Source: an uncultured Campylobacter sp. (GTDB taxonomy: Bacteria; Campylobacterota; Campylobacteria; Campylobacterales; Campylobacteraceae). Taken from it: a DNA stretch of 10,100 nucleotides. Where the stretch lies: NCBI RefSeq assembly GCF_938030785.1, contig NZ_CALHIK010000006.1, positions 1 through 10,100 on the forward strand, written 5' to 3'. The notes beneath the pieces were generated by a model. The model made no database searches. It was given only the letters and a program-made list of their open reading frames with translations, and was not told where the DNA came from. A program made the translations under genes and the position numbers. This document shows, piece by piece, positions 6,594 to 10,100 of this stretch. Within the stretch, counting starts at the first letter, position 1, and each line of letters starts with the position of its first letter.

Positions 6594-7145
6594 TTGGCTT
6601 TAAAAGACGACATCGAAGGCGTGAAAAAAGAGATCGGCACCGAGGAGCAATTCTTAGAAAGTGTCATAAAAAGTGAAATTTTCGTTAGAAAATATAAAAA
6701 GCCGCTGATCTTTTTGGCCGCGGTTTTAGTCGTGGTTTTTGTGGGATATTATACGAGCGAATTTTTAAGCGAACGCCGCACAGCCCAAGCTAACGCCATT
6801 TACGATGAACTTCTTAATAAAAAAGATGAATCGAAACTTGCCGAGCTAAAGCAAAAGGACGTAAATTTATACGCTTTATATATGCTTCAAAACGGCTCTG
6901 CACAGGAGCTAGCGGCTCTTGCCGATACGCAGGGCATCGACGTAATGCTAAAAGAGATAATCAAGCTTCAAAGCGGCAACTCCTCCGGAATTTTGCTAAG
7001 CGATTACGACTATCTCGTTAAAGGCTACGAGCTGCTAAAAGAGGGCAAGATCGAGCAGGCCAATATTGAGCTCGATAAAATTCCTCTAAACTCGCCCGTG
7101 CGCCAGATCGCACTCGCCCTAAAGCACTACGGAGGCAATAAATAA
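6594..7145 (+). CDS. Single-pass membrane protein with periplasmic TPR-like domain (YfgM-like)
   Basis: A 183-residue protein starting at TTG 6594, fixed by AAAGGA (6581-6586) seven bases upstream; there is no ATG near this start. The charged N-terminus (1-35) with KKEIGTEEQFLESVIKSE is followed by one membrane segment at about 37-54 (PLIFLAAVLVVVFVGYY). A helical, Leu/Ala/Glu/Lys-rich remainder follows, with a TPR-like pair around 136-175 (YLVKGYELLKEGKIEQANIELDKI). This layout resembles YfgM/TPR_21 proteins, which in E. coli associate with SecYEG and periplasmic chaperones and are encoded directly before bamB. Here too a lipoprotein follows immediately. The position corresponds to Cj0397c as I recall it. 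The architecture is seen; the YfgM relationship is an inference from architecture and context, and function is unproven. Confidence 0.75.
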   Translation: MALKDDIEGVKKEIGTEEQFLESVIKSEIFVRKYKKPLIFLAAVLVVVFVGYYTSEFLSERRTAQANAIYDELLNKKDESKLAELKQKDVNLYALYMLQNGSAQELAALADTQGIDVMLKEIIKLQSGNSSGILLSDYDYLVKGYELLKEGKIEQANIELDKIPLNSPVRQIALALKHYGGNK

Positions 7146-8158
7146 TGAAAAAAACGCTGATATTTACGCTTTTGCTATCGTTTTTATTTTTGGGCTGCTC
7201 GACAAAGCGCCAGTATTTCGAGCCTAGCGACGAAAACATCACCGGCGATCTGAAATTTAATGGTTCACTACCGTCTGAAATCGTAGCTGTTAGCAAGGAC
7301 GGTGCGACGCTTCAAAACGGGCAGGTTATATCCAAAAACGGCCTAGCGGCGAACGTAAAGCTCTTAAAAAGCGAGAAATTTTTAGGCGAATATGACGGGA
7401 ATTTCGTCATCACCGACGTAAACGGTACGACGAAAGTAGCGGATAGCGCGGGCAGTATTAAATTTGAAAAAAACCTCGGCAGACAGGCTCTTAGCGCAAA
7501 CGTGAAGGGCGATAATCTGGCCTTGGTGATGAGCGATGATTCGATTATGCTTATCAAGCTAAGCTCGGGCGCAGTGGTACTCGATCATAAAGTAGGCGAT
7601 GCATTCGCAATCGATTCGCGCGTGGCGTCACCGCTATTTATCAACCAACTTATCGCTTATCCTGCGTTAGACGGACTAGTCAGCATCGCAGAAAACGTAG
7701 GCGGGCGCTCGGCACGCGATTTCGTCGTGAGCAACCAGCCGTTTTTTAACAACATTATCGCCTTAGAAAATAAGGGCGATAACCTTTATGCTGTGACCGC
7801 CACTAGGCTAATGCTGGTAAGTCCTACGGGCAATAAAAACCATAACGTAGACATCAAAGACGTGATTTTTAACGGCGATAGAATTTATCTTTTCTTAAAA
7901 GACGGCAGAGTCGAGCTACTAGATCGCGGGCTAAATTTGATCAAATCTCGCAAATTCACCTTCGCACAGTTTAGCGGCGCACTGATTAGCGGCGGCTATC
8001 TGTATATCATTGAGCGCAACGGCTACGTCATCCGCACCGATGAAAATCTAGAAGGCCAGGCGATCTACGAGCTAAATGACGAGGTCGAGGACAAGTCCTT
8101 TATCGCGGGTACGTCCTTTTACTACGACGATAAAATTTTAAATTTTGATGCTAGATAA
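7145..8158 (+). CDS. Outer-membrane lipoprotein, candidate BamB-like beta-propeller
   Basis: A 337-residue lipoprotein. It has a basic N-terminus, a hydrophobic signal at 4-16, and lipobox FLGC with Cys18 as the lipidation site. The mature part has many short beta-rich blocks of the kind seen in propeller blades: NLALVMSDDSIMLIKLSSG, LINQLIAYPALDGLVSI, NLYAVTATRLMLVSPTG, RIYLFLKDGRVELLD and YLYIIERNGYVIR. The pattern of a short strand, a glycine turn, then D-G-x-hydrophobic is reminiscent of PQQ-like/BamB propellers, and the gene directly follows a YfgM-like gene as bamB does in E. coli. BamB identity is inferred, since blade tryptophans and canonical PQQ-repeat motifs are not evident. The ATG at 7145 overlaps the previous stop (TAATG), with GGAGG at 7131-7135. 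The position corresponds to Cj0396c. Confidence 0.82.
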   Translation: MKKTLIFTLLLSFLFLGCSTKRQYFEPSDENITGDLKFNGSLPSEIVAVSKDGATLQNGQVISKNGLAANVKLLKSEKFLGEYDGNFVITDVNGTTKVADSAGSIKFEKNLGRQALSANVKGDNLALVMSDDSIMLIKLSSGAVVLDHKVGDAFAIDSRVASPLFINQLIAYPALDGLVSIAENVGGRSARDFVVSNQPFFNNIIALENKGDNLYAVTATRLMLVSPTGNKNHNVDIKDVIFNGDRIYLFLKDGRVELLDRGLNLIKSRKFTFAQFSGALISGGYLYIIERNGYVIRTDENLEGQAIYELNDEVEDKSFIAGTSFYYDDKILNFDAR

Positions 8159-8480
8159 AATTTCAAAGCTCTGCGTTCGTGAAGGGCTTCTGCTTCAAAA
8201 ATTCCAAACGCTAGATATCGCTAGCTTCACGCGTTCGCGCTCATACGGCGCGTATTTCGGCGTGGATCTGAAAAACTACAACGTCCTTTTATTTATGCGC
8301 GACGCAAAATCCCGCTTCGTGATGCGCGATGCGGAATTTCTGCTCTCGCTCACAAGCGACATAAGCGCAAGCCTAGGCAAGGTCGTCAAAAAGCGCGTGC
8401 TGTTTTACAACTCGCAAATGTGCTCTAAAAGCGCGAAATTTTTAAAAGAAAACGGATTTAGCCTCTATGCTTTTGTGTGA
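8148..8480 (+). CDS. Small conserved Campylobacter protein of unknown function
   Basis: A 110-residue protein of no family I recognise, in the position of Cj0395c. It has no signal peptide or membrane segment. It is basic, with a helical N-terminus (LDKISKLCVREGLLLQKF), a middle beta-like block (SYGAYFGVDLKNYNVLLFMRD), and a C-terminal VVKKRVLFYNSQMCSKSAKFLKENGFSLYAF that looks like a strand-helix-strand. It has two cysteines, near residues 9 and 92. I start at ATG 8148; a TTG one codon earlier is possible. There is no clear Shine-Dalgarno. It overlaps the lipoprotein by 11 bases and coaX by 14, so translation probably depends on coupling. The overlaps on both sides and the apparent conservation of position argue that it is a real gene. 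Confidence 0.7.
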   Translation: MLDKISKLCVREGLLLQKFQTLDIASFTRSRSYGAYFGVDLKNYNVLLFMRDAKSRFVMRDAEFLLSLTSDISASLGKVVKKRVLFYNSQMCSKSAKFLKENGFSLYAFV

Positions 8481-9087
8481 CGTAGGAAATTCTAGAGTTA
8501 AATTTTATAAAGGCGGCGTAACGCAAAGCATGCCCATAGCGGAATTTATGCGGTACGAGCCGAGGGAGCAAATTTTTTTCATTAGCGTGAACGAAAGCGT
8601 GAAAAAAAAGCTGAAAAACCCTCTATTTGTCGATCTGGCGCCGCACTTTGAACTAAAAACCGCCTACCGCGGGCTCGGGATCGACCGCATAGCGGCGTGC
8701 TCCGCGGTAGCGACGGGCATCGTCGTCGATGCGGGCAGCGCGATCACGGTAGATTTGATGTTTAGAGGCTCGCATTTAGGCGGATTTATAATGCCCGGCA
8801 TTAGTACGCTTTTAAAGTCGTTCGCAAGCATCGCGCCGGTGCTGGACGTGACGCTTTCAACCAATATCGATCTGGATCCGCTGCCGCAAAAGACAGTAAG
8901 CGCCGTAAACTACGGGATTTTAAAGCCGATAGTGCTTACGATCGAAAACATCGCGGGAAATAATAAAATTTACTTCACGGGCGGCGACGGAGCCTATCTG
9001 ATGCGGTATTTTCGCAACTCAATCTACGAAAAGGATCTGATCTTCAAATCGATGGTAAGCTTGATCGCAAAAAAGGGGCTCGCATGA
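8467..9087 (+). CDS. coaX: Type III pantothenate kinase
   Basis: CoaX phosphorylates pantothenate with ATP and a monovalent cation, the first step of coenzyme A synthesis. It belongs to the ASKHA (acetate and sugar kinase/Hsp70/actin) fold, unlike CoaA. The 206-residue product is short, like the epsilon-proteobacterial enzymes. Motifs are DVGNSR at 5-10 (phosphate 1 loop), GLGIDR at 69-74 (pantothenate binding), VVDAGSAITVD at 86-96 (phosphate 2, with conserved aspartates 88 and 96), GGFIMPG at 105-111 and FTGGDG at 170-175 (adenosine region). The ATG at 8467 overlaps the preceding gene by 14 bases, with no strong Shine-Dalgarno. A TTG two codons later is an alternative that would leave DVGNSR intact. 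It overlaps hisG by four bases (ATGA). The position corresponds to Cj0394c. Confidence 0.93.
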   Translation: MLLCDVGNSRVKFYKGGVTQSMPIAEFMRYEPREQIFFISVNESVKKKLKNPLFVDLAPHFELKTAYRGLGIDRIAACSAVATGIVVDAGSAITVDLMFRGSHLGGFIMPGISTLLKSFASIAPVLDVTLSTNIDLDPLPQKTVSAVNYGILKPIVLTIENIAGNNKIYFTGGDGAYLMRYFRNSIYEKDLIFKSMVSLIAKKGLA

Positions 9088-9695
9088 TAACCATAGCGCT
9101 ACCGAAAGGCCGCATAGCCGACGATACGCTTAAAATTTTCAAAACCATCTTCGGGCTTGATTTTGCTTTCGAGGATCGCAAACTCATAATGCAAGAGGGC
9201 GATTTTAAATTCCTCTACGTCCGCAACCAAGATATCCCTACTTACGTTATGGGAGGTGCGGCGGATATCGGCGTAGTGGGACTTGACGTGCTTGAGGAGC
9301 ATCGCCCGGACGTGCTTACACTGCTCGATCTTAAAATCGGAAAATGCCGCGTCTGCGTGGGCGTACATGCGGGCACTCAGCTAAACTACGGCGCTCCGAG
9401 CCTTAAGATCGCTACGAAAATGCCCAACATCACTCGCGAATACTTCGCCTCCAAGGCCGTCGCCGTAAATATCATCAAACTCTACGGCTCGATCGAGCTA
9501 GCCCCGCTCATAGGGCTTGCCGACGCCATCGTCGATGTCGTGGAGACCGGCGCTACGATGAAGCAAAACGGGCTGCAGCCCGCAGAAACCATAATGCAAA
9601 GCTCCGCGCACCTCATCGCCAACAAAAACAGCTTCGTGCTAAAACGCGATGAAATTTTAAACCTACGAGATAAACTAGCCCGCGCGATCGCGTAA
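9084..9695 (+). CDS. hisG: ATP phosphoribosyltransferase, short form
   Basis: HisG joins ATP and PRPP to form phosphoribosyl-ATP, the committed step of histidine synthesis. The 203-residue product contains only the two catalytic periplasmic-binding-protein-like lobes, with no C-terminal allosteric ACT-like domain. Motifs are ALPKGR (5-10), VRNQDIPTYV (46-55), GAADIGVVG (58-66), LYGSIELAPLIGLADAIVD (133-151) and the PRPP loop VVETGATMKQNGL (152-164). The sequence resembles short-form enzymes throughout and ends naturally, so it is not a truncated long form. Short HisG normally needs HisZ, a HisRS-like partner, for activity and feedback; hisZ is not in this window. The ATG at 9084 overlaps the coaX stop (ATGA) and has AAGGGG (9073-9078) five bases upstream. 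It is the last gene of the plus-strand run, and no clear intrinsic terminator follows. Confidence 0.95.
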   Translation: MITIALPKGRIADDTLKIFKTIFGLDFAFEDRKLIMQEGDFKFLYVRNQDIPTYVMGGAADIGVVGLDVLEEHRPDVLTLLDLKIGKCRVCVGVHAGTQLNYGAPSLKIATKMPNITREYFASKAVAVNIIKLYGSIELAPLIGLADAIVDVVETGATMKQNGLQPAETIMQSSAHLIANKNSFVLKRDEILNLRDKLARAIA

Positions 9696-9791
9696 CGCTT
9701 GCTTGCCCTGCCACGAAGTGTTTGCAACCGGTGCGGCGTACTTCCGCAAAGCATCATTGTCCGTCTCGGCGCTGTCGTTTAAAAAACGCTG
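9696..9791. other. Gap downstream of hisG with no recognised gene
   Basis: These 96 bases between the hisG stop and the doubtful minus-strand frame hold no gene I can support. I see only weak structure, such as cgttt/aaacg around 9775-9788, and no stem followed by a T-run that would make a convincing hisG terminator. Confidence 0.5.
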
Positions 9792-10100
9792 CTACGAATA
9801 GAATTTTTTGGCGGCAACCACACCGCTTAAATTTAAACTAGCTTGCAAATTTGATTTATTAAGAAACGGAGTATTTTGCCAAAGCCTCGCAGCGTAAAAT
9901 TTTAAAATTCTATCGCTACGAAATTCTAAATTTAGCCCTAAATTTACAGCTCGCAAAATTTCAAAGCACAAACCTCCGCAGCGCAGAATTTCAAAATTCC
10001 AAAATCCCGCTCTGTATTTCGCGCGGTAAAATTTTACGCTACGCGCAGAGCTCTGCCAAAGTAAAACTTCGCAAAATTTTAGCTTTAAATTTGAAAGCGC
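9792..10100 (-). CDS. Doubtful open frame running in from the right edge
   Basis: The minus-strand frame from 10100 to the TAG at 9792-9794 has 102 sense codons without a stop, so it could be the tail of a gene lying to the right. It has no convincing start inside the window; a TTG at codon 44 lacks a Shine-Dalgarno. The translation is rich in Phe, Arg, Leu, Trp and Cys. It repeats short words such as FEIL (codons 36-39 and 46-49), LKF (codons 7-9 and 66-68) and LLWQ/RLWQ, because the DNA consists of degenerate AAAATTTT units. No family is recognisable. I consider a repeat-derived open frame more likely than a functional protein, but list it because 309 bases remain open. Confidence 0.22.
   Translation of the reverse strand, partial: ALSNLKLKFCEVLLWQSSARSVKFYRAKYRAGFWNFEILRCGGLCFEILRAVNLGLNLEFRSDRILKFYAARLWQNTPFLNKSNLQASLNLSGVVAAKKFYS
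9892..10085. repeat. Degenerate AAAATTTT repeat cluster
   Basis: At least five copies of a word resembling c-g-(c/t/g)-a/t-AAAATTT(T/C) recur near 9892, 9952, 9982, 10024 and 10070. The clearest direct repeat is cgcaaaatttcaaa (9952-9965) against cgcagaatttcaaa (9982-9995), which match at 13 of 14 bases exactly 30 bp apart. Other AT-rich blocks with the same flavour (aaattctaaattt, taaattta) lie between. Spacing is irregular, so this is not a CRISPR or a tandem satellite. It looks like decayed or species-typical intergenic repeat DNA. Confidence 0.55.
10009..10056. repeat. Nested inverted repeats
   Basis: Three palindromic layers are nested here: gctct (10009-10013) with agagc (10047-10051), gcgcg (10021-10025) with cgcgc (10042-10046), and the perfect 12-bp palindrome GTAAAATTTTAC at 10026-10037. 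They are followed by another perfect palindrome, GCAGAGCTCTGC at 10045-10056, which would compete with the outer arm. There is no downstream T-run, so I do not call a terminator. It could be a cruciform or hairpin element, or part of the repeat cluster. Confidence 0.5.

Noticed and set aside
9696..9830. Intrinsic terminator after hisG.
   Set aside because: Only 4-5 bp stems such as gcgg/ccgc are visible and none is followed by a T-run in the plus direction.
9892..10085. CRISPR array in the repeat-rich right end.
   Set aside because: The repeated words are short, degenerate and unevenly spaced, with no identical repeats of 24-40 bp and no regular spacers.
1..10100. Mobile element, defence system, toxin-antitoxin, tRNA or rRNA gene.
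   Set aside because: All confident genes are core metabolism, translation, regulation or envelope genes in a conserved order. I see no transposase, integrase, nuclease or helicase motifs, and noticed no tRNA cloverleaf by eye.

Overview
The window looks like a chromosomal housekeeping segment from a Campylobacter of relatively high GC content, possibly of the gracilis/showae/rectus kind. The evidence is gene order and base style. The order gatC, (pilT), cvpA-like, fur, lysS, glyA, SPOR protein, aroE on the minus strand, with a divergent run of YfgM-like protein, lipoprotein, small orphan and coaX on the plus strand, matches what I remember of the C. jejuni Cj0394c-Cj0405 neighbourhood. AAATTT-type words, T-rich promoters with extended -10 boxes and AAGGA Shine-Dalgarno sites are typical of the genus. 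The species assignment is an inference.

Minus-strand block (1-6477): a tightly packed eight-gene operon read right to left. It starts at a strong extended -10 promoter (6505-6513) and runs gatC (GatCAB tRNA amidotransferase subunit), pilT (retraction ATPase), a CvpA-family membrane protein, fur (iron regulator), lysS, glyA, a SPOR-domain envelope protein and the first 38 codons of aroE. Most junctions overlap or are separated by about ten bases or fewer. The exception is the 89-bp glyA-SPOR gap, which holds a perfect 24-bp palindrome and a second, overlapping inverted repeat. Three genes in this block start at GTG or TTG. For glyA, lysS and pilT the ribosome binding site points to a start downstream of the longest open frame.

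Plus-strand block (6594-9695): it is transcribed divergently from its own extended -10 promoter. It contains a YfgM-like single-pass membrane protein with a TTG start, a lipoprotein that may be a BamB-like beta-propeller, a 110-residue orphan, type III pantothenate kinase (coaX) and a short-form hisG. The genes all overlap by 1 to 14 bases, so they are probably one translationally coupled transcript.

Right end (9696-10100): this part has no confident gene. Its last ~210 bases are full of degenerate AAAATTTT words set in gcg/cgc contexts, with nested palindromes and a direct repeat. One minus-strand frame is nevertheless open from the window edge to a stop at 9792. It may be a repeat-derived open frame or the tail of an unusual gene.

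The content is mostly conserved metabolism and envelope biology. I see no defence system, CRISPR array, prophage or insertion sequence. The more interesting points are the possible YfgM/BamB-like pair, pilT placed inside the fur operon, a HisZ-dependent short HisG, the competing hairpins before the SPOR gene, and the repeat-rich right end.
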